IMG/VR virus record: IMGVR_UViG_3300031951_000360
Coordinates: 1-43,561 of that record
Length of the DNA: 43,561 nt
Origin: a virus
Strand: one strand, 5' to 3'
The translations under genes were made by a program, and so were the position numbers. The notes under the pieces are model-generated. The model was not told the origin of the DNA. It did no database searches and worked only from the letters and a program-made list of their open reading frames with translations. Positions within the stretch are counted from its first letter, which is position 1. Each line of letters starts with the position of its first letter. Below are positions 32,681 to 39,988 of the stretch, in pieces.

Positions 32681-33466
32681 CTATGAATCAAGGTTGGATG
32701 CCAGCGTGATCTTTTCCATCCCTGGGTTGTCGATACCCTTGAGATGAACCTTACCGGAGTCTGGGTAGACTTCCAGTACCTTGCACTTCTGTTCGAGGTA
32801 AAATACCTCGTCGCCTACCTTTGGCAATCCTGGGGAGGATGCTACAGGTGCAGCTACTGGTGCTGGTGCTGGAGTCATGTCAACCGGTGCTGGTTTGGAA
32901 GTCACCGGTTTGTGGTGGGATGTGGAAGGTGGGTTCACATCGTCAGTCGCAGCAATGTGCGATTGGATTGGTGTGAGCTTGACTTCCTTCTGATCGTCCA
33001 GGGTGTTGTACTGGTTGTGTACAATCCCGAAGTGGAACGTCAGATCCTCTTTCGAGAGGAAATAGTCCCCAATCTCTGCTGGGCTTTCATGGTTCATTCG
33101 AACTTCCCGAGGGAGTCCGAGCTTTTCCATGTCATCCAAGAAGATCTGGAACCGACCAGCCGCATCCATCTTGGCTGAATCCATGAACCACCACTGCTTC
33201 TTCACAGTCTTACCGGCGTGTTCCGAATTGTCAATGACCTTGAGTTCCATCTCAATGAAGGGTGTACCTTCTTTGGTTGAACCGTCAGTCTGAACCTTGT
33301 CTTTCGACTTCGACAACTTGAATCCGGTCATGATGCAAGTCCCAGCAGCTCCGATTGGCAATGGAACGTTGTTGCCACGAGCTTCTGCTCGTTTCGCATC
33401 CTCAATCTTGGAATGGTTCTTACCGAGGAACGAAATGAACTCTGGTGAAACTTCTGACTTCTTCAT
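32681..33466 (-). CDS. Single-stranded DNA-binding protein candidate (DUF669-like)
   Basis: 261 residues. A beta-rich core follows a helical start (about 45-160: IMTGFKLSKSKDKVQTDGSTKEGTPFIEMELKVIDNSEHAGKTVKKQWWFMDSAK...). This is the pattern of DUF669-like phage proteins that bind single-stranded DNA. A Pro/Ala/Thr linker (about 180-210) leads to a C-terminal domain with GDEVFYLEQKCKVLEVYPDSGKVHLKGID, a small KOW/Tudor-like barrel. It sits directly downstream of the Sak4-like ATPase gene (33612-34409), a usual recombinase/SSB pairing. Confidence 0.6.
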   Translation of the reverse strand: MKKSEVSPEFISFLGKNHSKIEDAKRAEARGNNVPLPIGAAGTCIMTGFKLSKSKDKVQTDGSTKEGTPFIEMELKVIDNSEHAGKTVKKQWWFMDSAKMDAAGRFQIFLDDMEKLGLPREVRMNHESPAEIGDYFLSKEDLTFHFGIVHNQYNTLDDQKEVKLTPIQSHIAATDDVNPPSTSHHKPVTSKPAPVDMTPAPAPVAAPVASSPGLPKVGDEVFYLEQKCKVLEVYPDSGKVHLKGIDNPGMEKITLASNLDS

Positions 33467-33583
33467 AACTAAATACCTAATAAAAAGAGGTTCCGGTGTT
33501 GATTAAATTATTAACCGGATATTCTCAAAACACAAACAGTGAGGGACTAACTATGTAACAAACAGAGTTAGACGGGAAATAGT

Positions 33584-33602
33584 AAAGTTGAGTAACAACT
33601 TT
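33584..33602 (-). other. Hairpin in the gap between Sak4-like and SSB-like genes
   Basis: A perfect 7-bp stem (AAAGTTG / CAACTTT) with a 5-base loop lies just after the Sak4-like gene's stop. The 145-base gap 33467-33611 also holds CCGGT/ACCGG inverted arms near 33490-33515. I see no clear -10/-35 pair. These may set mRNA levels between the two genes. Confidence 0.35.
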
Positions 33603-33611
33603 AGCTATGAG

Positions 33612-34409
33612 TTACACGCCAGCAGACTTTGTCACCTCCTTTCGATAGCCTTCTGGGAGAGCTTTGAATAAGTTGTTCCATGCTTCTTCTGGGTTTTTAC
33701 CCATAGGAATAACTGGTGGCATGTTCCAACGATTTTTGGCTTGATGTGCTGTGGAACTGGTGGTATAAAGAATCCTCTCTGAGAATTCTTTGGCTTTTCC
33801 TTCCATAGCTAAACGAGTTGAACGGTCTGCTTCTGTGACACGGGTAATGTCAACAGAAAGGTTGAGGAAGAATATGAACCCTGCCCAAGCTGTGAGTGTG
33901 GTTCTCATTCCTAGACCTTTTTCTCCGTCATCCAAATTGATAACGTGGCATAAATAATCTGGACCCATTGTATTTGGGAGACTAATTGTGCCGACATGAC
34001 CAATAAAGATGACGTTAATCCCTTGGTCTGTTTTATAGGAACACAGATCAAGGTAATCTTGCAATACCGCTGGTGATTCCCTACGAGCACCGGCTGAGTA
34101 AGAATTGAAAGCGACTCGATCATTCTTGTAATAGGTCTGGCAGACGTAATCGAATATCTTGGACTGGAGACCCTTGGAACTGTCGATGAGCAGAGTACCA
34201 GATTGTACTTTCTTCGTTTCATCAACAAGTTGCTCAAAGGTCTTAATTCGCACATTCGTGCTATTCTCCGGAACTCCACCAACCATTTCGAGGTCATCGT
34301 ACCCGGACTCCAGAATCGATTTACAATGAACCGGTCCCGGAAATCTAAGCCCCAAAGAGGTCTTACCCATACCTTCACGACCATAAATCACTCCACTTAA
34401 ACCACGCAT
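33612..34409 (-). CDS. RecA-fold ATPase, Sak4-like single-strand annealing/recombination protein
   Basis: 265 residues from the ATG at 34407-34409, chosen for GGAAGAG six bases upstream; the frame also opens at 34445 without one. Walker A GREGMGKTS lies at about 10-18, Walker B GTLLIDSSKGL near 83-93, and a NVIFIGHVG strand (sensor-like). The short ~265-residue single-domain RecA core is typical of phage Sak4 (AAA_24) recombinases, which work with a phage SSB; the next gene supplies a candidate. Recombination during phage replication is the likely job. Confidence 0.78.
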   Translation of the reverse strand: MRGLSGVIYGREGMGKTSLGLRFPGPVHCKSILESGYDDLEMVGGVPENSTNVRIKTFEQLVDETKKVQSGTLLIDSSKGLQSKIFDYVCQTYYKNDRVAFNSYSAGARRESPAVLQDYLDLCSYKTDQGINVIFIGHVGTISLPNTMGPDYLCHVINLDDGEKGLGMRTTLTAWAGFIFFLNLSVDITRVTEADRSTRLAMEGKAKEFSERILYTTSSTAHQAKNRWNMPPVIPMGKNPEEAWNNLFKALPEGYRKEVTKSAGV

Positions 34410-34440
34410 ATTATTCTCTTCCAAAAAGGGCACAAGATAA

Positions 34441-34461
34441 TTCATATAAAGCTAATATGAA
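34441..34461. promoter_or_regulatory. Inverted repeat before the Sak4-like gene
   Basis: TTCATAT and ATATGAA arms (7 bp each) flank a 7-base centre, just upstream of the Sak4-like start. It could be an operator or a mRNA hairpin. The 90-base gap 34410-34499 shows no -10/-35 pair I trust. Confidence 0.3.
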
Positions 34462-34499
34462 TATCACTGAAAAAAGGGCATTGGGCCAAAAGTCTGGGT

Positions 34500-35144
34500 T
34501 CAGGATGTCACCGCATCTTTCTTTGCTGCTGAGTCTGCTGTATCGAAGGTTCCCTTTGGATAACGCTTCTTGAGTTTTTCGATGTTTTGTTGGATAACCA
34601 ACATCAATGGTGAAGTCATGGGTTGGTCGTAGTAGATTACCGCAAGTTCTTTGAGAGCATGAACCATTTGTTCTACGGCTACGACCATCTTGTCTTGGCT
34701 GTATTCTTGTCGGTAGATCTCGAATCGTTTGATTTGATCAACCAGTGCTTCTGCTTTGACAGAAACGTTGCTCAAAACAGAATAGTTGGGATACTTCTTA
34801 GGTTCCTCGTATGCACCCTCAAGTGTAATTCCTGGGAGGTCGTACAGGTTGATGATCATTTGCAGATAGTAGCAGAGATCACCTACTTCTTTCATTTCTG
34901 CTGATGTGTCTTGGAAAGGAGCAGATGATTTTACTCCTTCAAGTTCGATTTGGTATTCAAGCATCTCTCCGGCAAATGCCATACCAACGTGGAGACGGTC
35001 AAGACGAAGGTTGAGTTCATCAACGAGTGAAACGTAATGATTGCCTAAGTCGTGAAGGTTCTGGAATGATGGAAGGGACTTGGTGTGATGAGCTGCTGAT
35101 GCAAAAGTGGTGGTTACGAAATCGGAGTAGTTGAGAATGGCCAT
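34500..35144 (-). CDS. MazG-like NTP pyrophosphohydrolase
   Basis: 214 residues. HVGMAFAGEMLEYQIELEGV and EMKEVGDLCYYLQMI supply the E-x2-E-type acid residues of MazG helices (GEMLEYxIExE ... ExxDxxYY). LKKRYPKGTFDTADS is the typical MazG-family end. It would hydrolyse dNTPs or alarmones (ppGpp pathway), shaping host stress and nucleotide pools. It abuts the Cas4-like nuclease (TAATG overlap). Confidence 0.75.
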   Translation of the reverse strand: MAILNYSDFVTTTFASAAHHTKSLPSFQNLHDLGNHYVSLVDELNLRLDRLHVGMAFAGEMLEYQIELEGVKSSAPFQDTSAEMKEVGDLCYYLQMIINLYDLPGITLEGAYEEPKKYPNYSVLSNVSVKAEALVDQIKRFEIYRQEYSQDKMVVAVEQMVHALKELAVIYYDQPMTSPLMLVIQQNIEKLKKRYPKGTFDTADSAAKKDAVTS

Positions 35145-36199
35145 TATTGGTAGTCCTGTGAGAGTTCTTTGAAGAATTGGTCAACTGGGATTAAGTCGGA
35201 GAAATTGGTGTTACCGACGAGGTAGCTCCAATAGTCCTTCTTGAATTTGCTAGTTCGAGCAGGGTCGAATACTCGAAGCGGCTTTTTGTGAAACATATGA
35301 TTGTAACAATCTGGGTTCATTGGATCGAATGAATCAGAGAGTGTGTATTCATACATATAACAAATTGCGTCAATGATGGGGTTGATTGTTTCAGCAAACA
35401 TCAGTTGGATTTTTTCCATTGAATGTTTGAATATGTACTGGTCAACCCACAAAAACGATTTCTGGGAGACTGGATAGTCTCCGTAATGATGCTTGAGATA
35501 AAGTCTTTCTATATATGCTTTGTTTCTTTCTCCAGCTTGTCTTGCTGGACAGTTCCATTGAAGTTCAGGGATTTTGATGTTATCGTATACGACCGTATCA
35601 CAAGATACAGATTGGTTAAGTGCGTATAGATAAATGTTGAGTTGTAAATCAAGATGAATCTCGGATCGAAATAGGTGTCGATCGTAAGATTCTTTTGATT
35701 TGTGTTCTATCATGATTGTAGCAGCATCATGAAGATAATTTGTATCTGTCAAATGAGATGATACTCTAGTACCAACTCCGTCCATCTTACCTTTCAATTT
35801 GATTAGATGGTTCTTGGTTCTGTGATCAACAGCAAATTCTTGTTCTGTTGCAATCGAGTAGTTAGTTTTGTATTTGTCGGGATACAAGTCTAACATCAAT
35901 CGGACAGAATGTAAAGTTGTTGCATCAATATTAAGGTATCGACGTTCTTCTTCAGCTAGAACATCAAGGAGCCTCGCCCGCTTTATTTCTGGGAGGGAGG
36001 TTACACGTTCTGGTTCAGGGAGTACATGCTCTAGTCCTTTATGGAACATATTACCCCAAAGGAGGTTCTGATTTAGAACGGTTTGTTCTTCAAGTCCCAG
36101 TCCGTAGTATAGGACAAAACAGAATGGATCTTGAAGATACTTTCCGATCATTGATTGAGTAATACCACTCTTATAGGGACCAGCCCATTTCCATTTCAT
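35144..36199 (-). CDS. Cas4/RecB-like PD-(D/E)XK nuclease
   Basis: 351 residues. GNMFHKGLEHVL supplies the N-terminal His helix, LKGKMDGVG the catalytic Asp, IEHKSKE the E-x-K pair, and LQLNIYLYALN the final Gln-Tyr helix, the full set for PDDEXK_1 (Cas4/RecB-type) 5'-3' exonucleases. No Cys cluster for an iron-sulphur centre is visible. With the Sak4-like protein it forms a phage recombination pair. Polar motifs at 35462 and 35989. Confidence 0.8.
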   Translation of the reverse strand: MKWKWAGPYKSGITQSMIGKYLQDPFCFVLYYGLGLEEQTVLNQNLLWGNMFHKGLEHVLPEPERVTSLPEIKRARLLDVLAEEERRYLNIDATTLHSVRLMLDLYPDKYKTNYSIATEQEFAVDHRTKNHLIKLKGKMDGVGTRVSSHLTDTNYLHDAATIMIEHKSKESYDRHLFRSEIHLDLQLNIYLYALNQSVSCDTVVYDNIKIPELQWNCPARQAGERNKAYIERLYLKHHYGDYPVSQKSFLWVDQYIFKHSMEKIQLMFAETINPIIDAICYMYEYTLSDSFDPMNPDCYNHMFHKKPLRVFDPARTSKFKKDYWSYLVGNTNFSDLIPVDQFFKELSQDYQ

Positions 36200-36204
36200 G
36201 ATGG

Positions 36205-36567
36205 TTAGTTGTACGGTCCAAGGTAATTGGGTTTATCGGGATTGGTGGTTTCAAGAGGAACTTCAATTGGTTGTTTACCATAAAACTGGTCGAGTAGATC
36301 CCGTATTGTGTTTGTTACGAGGGTTGAAGTCATGATCTCTGGAGTTAGTCGGATGGTTATGCTAGATCCGCAATGTTCTACACCATTCTTCATAAAAACA
36401 CATTCATCGATTATAGCTATTGTGTTTTTATGTATCAGGGATTTTGTTAACTTTTGTCCTTCAACTCTAACAACTTGAAGAAAGTCTCGTTCAGTTGTTT
36501 GGTGGAGTGTATACGGAGTATATATAAATTGGTTTGGTGTGGGTGGGTCTTTGTCGTTGGGAATCAT
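36205..36567 (-). CDS. Hypothetical protein
   Basis: 120 residues. MIPNDKDPPTPNQFIYTPYTLHQTTERDFLQVVRVEGQKLTKSLIHKNTIAIIDECVFMKNGVEHCGSSITIRLTPE: mixed strands and helices, no recognised domain. It overlaps its upstream neighbour by four bases, so it is probably co-translated. No polar motif inside. Confidence 0.42.
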   Translation of the reverse strand: MIPNDKDPPTPNQFIYTPYTLHQTTERDFLQVVRVEGQKLTKSLIHKNTIAIIDECVFMKNGVEHCGSSITIRLTPEIMTSTLVTNTIRDLLDQFYGKQPIEVPLETTNPDKPNYLGPYN

Positions 36568-36872
36568 GATTTCTTTAGGTACTCGGTTTCTTCTTTTTTA
36601 ATGAAGAACGTGGTGTTGGAGGGTTCTTGGGAAAGAGATTGTGTGAGGAATTTGAGTGCTGCAATGTATGTGTCAGATTCTACGTTGGATAACTCGTAGT
36701 CTTGAGCAAACTGTTGGTTGTTGGTGAGAACTGCTGCTCGAAGATTGATAAAGGCATATATCACATCAATTGCTGTGTCGAGGAGATGATGATGGTTTGT
36801 TGGAATGTAATCTTGTTCAATACATTCCTTGGCTACTTCCTGGGGAGGAGTAATCGGTTCTGGGTCCGTCAT
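36564..36872 (-). CDS. Hypothetical helical protein
   Basis: 102 residues, acidic at the start (MTDPEPITPPQEVAKECIEQDYIP) and helical (LLDTAIDVIYAFINLRAAVLTNNQQFAQDYELSNVESDTYIAALKFLTQS). No recognised family. A polar motif (36840) encodes the TPPQE residues. Its ATG is close to the stop of the glycosylase. Confidence 0.42.
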   Translation of the reverse strand: MTDPEPITPPQEVAKECIEQDYIPTNHHHLLDTAIDVIYAFINLRAAVLTNNQQFAQDYELSNVESDTYIAALKFLTQSLSQEPSNTTFFIKKEETEYLKKS

Positions 36873-36875
36873 AGG

Positions 36876-37577
36876 TCAGTTGTCTTTCTGTAGTTCGAGC
36901 AGGAAGGTTTCTAGGAGACGAGCTTGGCGTTTGATTGTGAGGAGTTTGTATTCGAGTCTAGCTATTGCGGCTGGATGAGTTAAGGAGATGGAAGGGAGTT
37001 GTGTATGAAAATTGTCTCTGGCAAGAGCACCCAAGTGTACGACAGCTTGGGGTCGATATGAGGATAGTAGTTCGGTAATGTGTGGACGACAAAGTTCCAT
37101 TTCTTTTCGAGTGGGTTGTCGGTTGTGGTCGATAGCGTCGAAGTGAACACCTGGTTCTCTAAGGGCTGTAGTTGCTTCGTCGTCGGTAAATGTGTCAATT
37201 GGATCTCCGTTTTTATCGTAGAGTTGAACGATAGTCATTGGTTGACAACAAACGAGGTTTGTTATGCAATAATTGAATGATGCTCGAACGAATGAAAAGA
37301 GGAGGTCTAGGATTCTTCCGGAAGTTCCAGTAAAGGGAATTCCAGTAGCATTTTCTGTAACTCCTGGGGCTTCACCAATAAAGAGGATTCTACTGGGGGT
37401 GGTTCCGGCAAAGGTGTGGGTTCCGTCTCTTCTAACACAGGTTCTTCGTCGTCCAACACATAATCCGCAGTTGGTACAATTTCGCCAGTCGGCATGGCCT
37501 GTATAACTATTGTAGACGAGATTTGTGCCTCGTATCGGATTCCCGATAGGATCTTGTTTAACATTTCCATCGAGCAT
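36876..37577 (-). CDS. Uracil-DNA glycosylase superfamily, family 4-like
   Basis: 233 residues; GGAG lies nine bases upstream of the ATG. The N-terminus has CTNCGLCVGRRRTC (Cys34, 37, 40, 47), possibly part of an iron-sulphur site. ILFIGEAPGVTENATGIPFTGTSGRILDLL (about 64-93) is motif A of the family 4 UDGs (GEAPG-x-x-E-x-x-x-G-x-PF-x-G). YCITNLVCCQP and the LTHPAA motif B are also present. It excises uracil from DNA, or protects/repairs modified phage DNA. Its first 271 bases also lie inside the helix-turn-helix gene in a different frame. Confidence 0.78.
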   Translation of the reverse strand: MLDGNVKQDPIGNPIRGTNLVYNSYTGHADWRNCTNCGLCVGRRRTCVRRDGTHTFAGTTPSRILFIGEAPGVTENATGIPFTGTSGRILDLLFSFVRASFNYCITNLVCCQPMTIVQLYDKNGDPIDTFTDDEATTALREPGVHFDAIDHNRQPTRKEMELCRPHITELLSSYRPQAVVHLGALARDNFHTQLPSISLTHPAAIARLEYKLLTIKRQARLLETFLLELQKDN

Positions 37578-37825
37578 CGTCTGTCTCCGTTGAGAATTGC
37601 GTGAAAGTTTGGAGTTGACATTCCGATTCGTTCACAGTATTGTCGGTAGTTACCTGGAGCGAGTCTGTCAATTAAGTCTTTTATGGCGTAACCTTCTCGC
37701 TGCTTCAGCAAGAGTATCTGGTCTTGTCTCGAAGGATCGTTCAGGACGATAGTTAGAGTGTCTAAACTCCGGATTGCGTCTCTCGAGAACTCGACAGATC
37801 GTTTCAATGGTGGTGGTTGGTCCAT
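37307..37825 (-). CDS. Putative helix-turn-helix regulator overlapping two genes
   Basis: 172 residues. The middle (about 58-96, GNYRQYCERIGMSTPNFHAILNGDRRCSMEMLNKILSG) reads like a Cro/C1-type HTH: a helix, GMSTPNF as turn and recognition helix, and a following helix with conserved Leu/Gly. The C-terminus is Pro/Glu-rich and low complexity. The frame overlaps the nuclease gene (37668-38144) by 158 bases and the glycosylase by 271 bases, leaving only 90 bases unique. That is suspicious, but those 90 bases would otherwise be an unusually long gap here, and they encode part of the HTH. Start ATG at 37823-37825 has a weak ribosome site. Confidence 0.5.
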   Translation of the reverse strand: MDQPPPLKRSVEFSRDAIRSLDTLTIVLNDPSRQDQILLLKQREGYAIKDLIDRLAPGNYRQYCERIGMSTPNFHAILNGDRRCSMEMLNKILSGIRYEAQISSTIVIQAMPTGEIVPTADYVLDDEEPVLEETEPTPLPEPPPVESSLLVKPQELQKMLLEFPLLELPEES

Positions 37826-38144
37826 CTTTTATATCCGTTGACATGAAATAAAGTATGACCCAGTTGGCGAGAATGAGATCATTGTGTTTGGTGTAGTCTC
37901 GTTTCATTCCGTGGTAGCTAGTGTGTCCAGTTCCGTATCCTTGGAGTTCGATTGCAACCTTTTCCTGGGGGAAGCAGAAGTCTATTTCCCATTTACGGAT
38001 TGGTTTAGCTGGATCAATGGTTGGAAGGTGGACTGTATGATGGAATACGATTGGGTATGTGCTGTGGTTTCTCCAAAGATTATGGAAATGTTCTTCAAAG
38101 TTGCTGTCGTATAGACCCTGGCTGGATCGGAACTTCTTTTTCAT
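37668..38144 (-). CDS. PD-(D/E)XK endonuclease, DUF559/Vsr-like
   Basis: 158 residues from the ATG at 38142-38144; AGGAAG lies nine bases upstream. RKWEIDFCFPQEKVAIELQGYG is the core: Asp in EIDF and the E-x-Q/K strand IELQG. GMKRDYTKHNDLILANWVILYF matches the family's D/K-N...AxGWxVLxF end. Related proteins nick or cut DNA in repair or recombination (Vsr, very short patch repair). It overlaps the previous gene by 50 bases and the HTH frame by 158 bases. Confidence 0.6.
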   Translation of the reverse strand: MKKKFRSSQGLYDSNFEEHFHNLWRNHSTYPIVFHHTVHLPTIDPAKPIRKWEIDFCFPQEKVAIELQGYGTGHTSYHGMKRDYTKHNDLILANWVILYFMSTDIKDGPTTTIETICRVLERRNPEFRHSNYRPERSFETRPDTLAEAARRLRHKRLN

Positions 38145-38430
38145 TGGGTTGTACTTCCTGTTTTGATTCAAAGAACTCGTTCTGGACACCCAGAAGTAAA
38201 AGTTCTTTACGTGCTTCCATTAGGCAAAACAAGCATTTCTGGAATGCTGAGGTTATCAATACGAATGAATCAAGGCGTTGGTCATCTTCTCTTATTTCTG
38301 GGGAGACCGGGAATCCAGGGTTGGATGAGATTTGGTCTACTTTGGGGTGTGTGTATTCCATCTGAGTGAGAGTAGCACAAAGACGGATGCTGTTCTGAAT
38401 GTTGGTGTAGAGTTGGCCTTCATGACTCAT
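38095..38430 (-). CDS. Hypothetical protein coupled to the tiny membrane gene
   Basis: 111 residues from the ATG at 38428-38430, chosen because it overlaps the upstream stop (ATGA); the longer frame to 38571 would overlap a membrane gene out of frame. MSHEGQLYTNIQNSIRLCATLTQMEYTHPKVDQISSNPGF is helical with a basic/acidic tail. No family found. Polar motif at 38298. Confidence 0.45.
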   Translation of the reverse strand: MSHEGQLYTNIQNSIRLCATLTQMEYTHPKVDQISSNPGFPVSPEIREDDQRLDSFVLITSAFQKCLFCLMEARKELLLLGVQNEFFESKQEVQPNEKEVPIQPGSIRQQL

Positions 38431-38555
38431 ATGTGAAATCCTGTCAGAAAATGAATGATGTCGTGAACGAGAGAACCGATTCCGTAGATGACGAGAAAGA
38501 GTACAATAGCAATAAGTGCTTTTGATGGTGGTGGATTTGAAGTAAAATATCTCAT
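38427..38555 (-). CDS. 42-residue membrane protein
   Basis: MRYFTSNPPPSKALIAIVLFLVIYGIGSLVHDIIHFLTGFHI: one membrane span (about 12-31) and a short amphipathic C-terminus. The ATG overlaps the ligase stop and the TGA overlaps the next ATG (ATGA at both ends). Coupling on both sides argues for a real gene. It matches the style of the 33- and 25-residue membrane genes elsewhere here. Confidence 0.65.
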   Translation of the reverse strand: MRYFTSNPPPSKALIAIVLFLVIYGIGSLVHDIIHFLTGFHI

Positions 38556-39709
38556 GAGGATTCTCTATCACTATTCTCTAAGTCAAAGTAATGAATACCA
38601 ACTGGACAACGTGGGATACCGGATGGGAAGAATCCCTCGAATTCAATCTTGAGGAACTTCCCGATGTAGTTTTCTTTGAAACGAAGAATGTTCTGTCGTT
38701 TCTGTTTGGTTCCCTTGAAGGAACAATTGAATTCTTCTCCGTGGCTGGTCTTACAAACAAAGATTCCTTGTTGTTCAGAACCAGCAACTACGTCAATGAT
38801 TTCGAATTCACTATCGATGAATTTCTTCATCTTGAGTAGATTCTTAGATCGTTTGTTTACTTCATACGGAGCATGAAGATTACGAATAATCATCCCCTCG
38901 TATTTTTGAGAGAGGTATAATTGGAATTGGTCACTGATGATTTCATCGGTGATGTTGGCTGGATCTGGGACTATGGTCGTCTGTACGAGCTTGAACGGAC
39001 ACTTGTGTGAGAAGAAACGGTTCTTTTGGTACGGGTGGTTGGGTGAGGTCTTGAAGTAGATATAGGCTTCCTCCATTTCCATAACGATCCTATGTGCTTC
39101 TTCAATTCGTGCTTCGAACGGTGCTTCTGTGTCGACGACATCAAATACGTGATACTCAATTTCGAGAGATACTCGTGGGTCGGGTGTGCTACGCAGAGTG
39201 TAACTCTCAATGACATTGAAGTCTGTGTTGGGGATATAAAGCTCACCATCGAGCTTGATTCCTTCTGGAATCCGTTGGAGGTACATCTCCAAGTGAGGGC
39301 ATGAGGTAATAAGTCGATTCTTGCGAGAAAGTAACCCGTCTCTTGAGAGGATACACCGTACTCCATCCAACTTAGGTTGAAAGGCATATCCCGGAAAATC
39401 TGGATTACCTTTGTACTCATGTGCGAGCATAGGAAGCGACGGAGGGGCCGTTGGAATCGTAGAGGTATATCCCTTGCGATCTTCCTGATAACGAACTCGA
39501 CTATGGAATTCTGCGATAGCTGCGTCGATTGAGTCACAAGGTATGTCCTGATTTGCGAGAAGGGTTTCCTGGGGAGGAGATGCTGCGGATGCCATAGTCA
39601 TACGCCCCCACATGATACGGACGGATGTTGGTTCTTCAATGACTTCGGCTTTCCACCAAGAGATATCATTGAAGTTGTTCAGGACATAGAGGGTCTGTTT
39701 TAACGACAT
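38552..39709 (-). CDS. ATP-dependent DNA ligase with WGR-like N-terminus
   Basis: 385 residues. The first 75 residues (KQTLYVLNNFNDISWWKAEVIEEPTSVRIMWGRMTMA) look like a WGR domain, known in PARP-related and some ligase proteins, probably for DNA-end binding. The ligase motifs follow: motif I QPKLDGVRC with adenylated Lys113, KLDGELY motif III, YHVFDVV (IIIa), KYEGMIIRN (IV), and LLKMKKF (V). The C-terminal OB-fold region is present. It seals nicks in replication and recombination. Four-base overlap with the membrane gene; polar motif 39569 lies in its linker (PPQE). Confidence 0.88.
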   Translation of the reverse strand: MSLKQTLYVLNNFNDISWWKAEVIEEPTSVRIMWGRMTMASAASPPQETLLANQDIPCDSIDAAIAEFHSRVRYQEDRKGYTSTIPTAPPSLPMLAHEYKGNPDFPGYAFQPKLDGVRCILSRDGLLSRKNRLITSCPHLEMYLQRIPEGIKLDGELYIPNTDFNVIESYTLRSTPDPRVSLEIEYHVFDVVDTEAPFEARIEEAHRIVMEMEEAYIYFKTSPNHPYQKNRFFSHKCPFKLVQTTIVPDPANITDEIISDQFQLYLSQKYEGMIIRNLHAPYEVNKRSKNLLKMKKFIDSEFEIIDVVAGSEQQGIFVCKTSHGEEFNCSFKGTKQKRQNILRFKENYIGKFLKIEFEGFFPSGIPRCPVGIHYFDLENSDRESS

Positions 39710-39710
39710 G

Positions 39711-39986
39711 TTAATTGCCTTTTACTTTTTGGTTGAGATGATAGTCTACACGACTTCGGAGGACTTCGCAGAGCATTGAATCGAGCATGTGTTTGACAAC
39801 AGGATCTACTCGAATGTGCTTATATCGGGCTGCTTCTTCCAATGTGAATTGGAGAGCATAGATAAGAATAGTTAGGGCTTCTGGTCCGGTAGAACCTGTG
39901 AGGGTATCGTACAGTTTTTCACATTTCTTGTTGTCGGATTCGAATAGTTGATCGAAAATTTCACCACGAATTTGTTCTGGTGTCAT
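39711..39986 (-). CDS. Hypothetical helical protein
   Basis: 91 residues, all helical: MTPEQIRGEIFDQLFESDNKKCEKLYDTLTGSTGPEALTILIYALQFTLEEAARYKHIRVDPVVKHMLDSMLCEVLRSRVDYHLNQKVKGN. No recognised family and no polar motif inside. It lies between helicase and ligase genes with one- and two-base spacers, so it may be a small partner of one of them. Confidence 0.45.
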   Translation of the reverse strand: MTPEQIRGEIFDQLFESDNKKCEKLYDTLTGSTGPEALTILIYALQFTLEEAARYKHIRVDPVVKHMLDSMLCEVLRSRVDYHLNQKVKGN

Positions 39987-39988
39987 TT

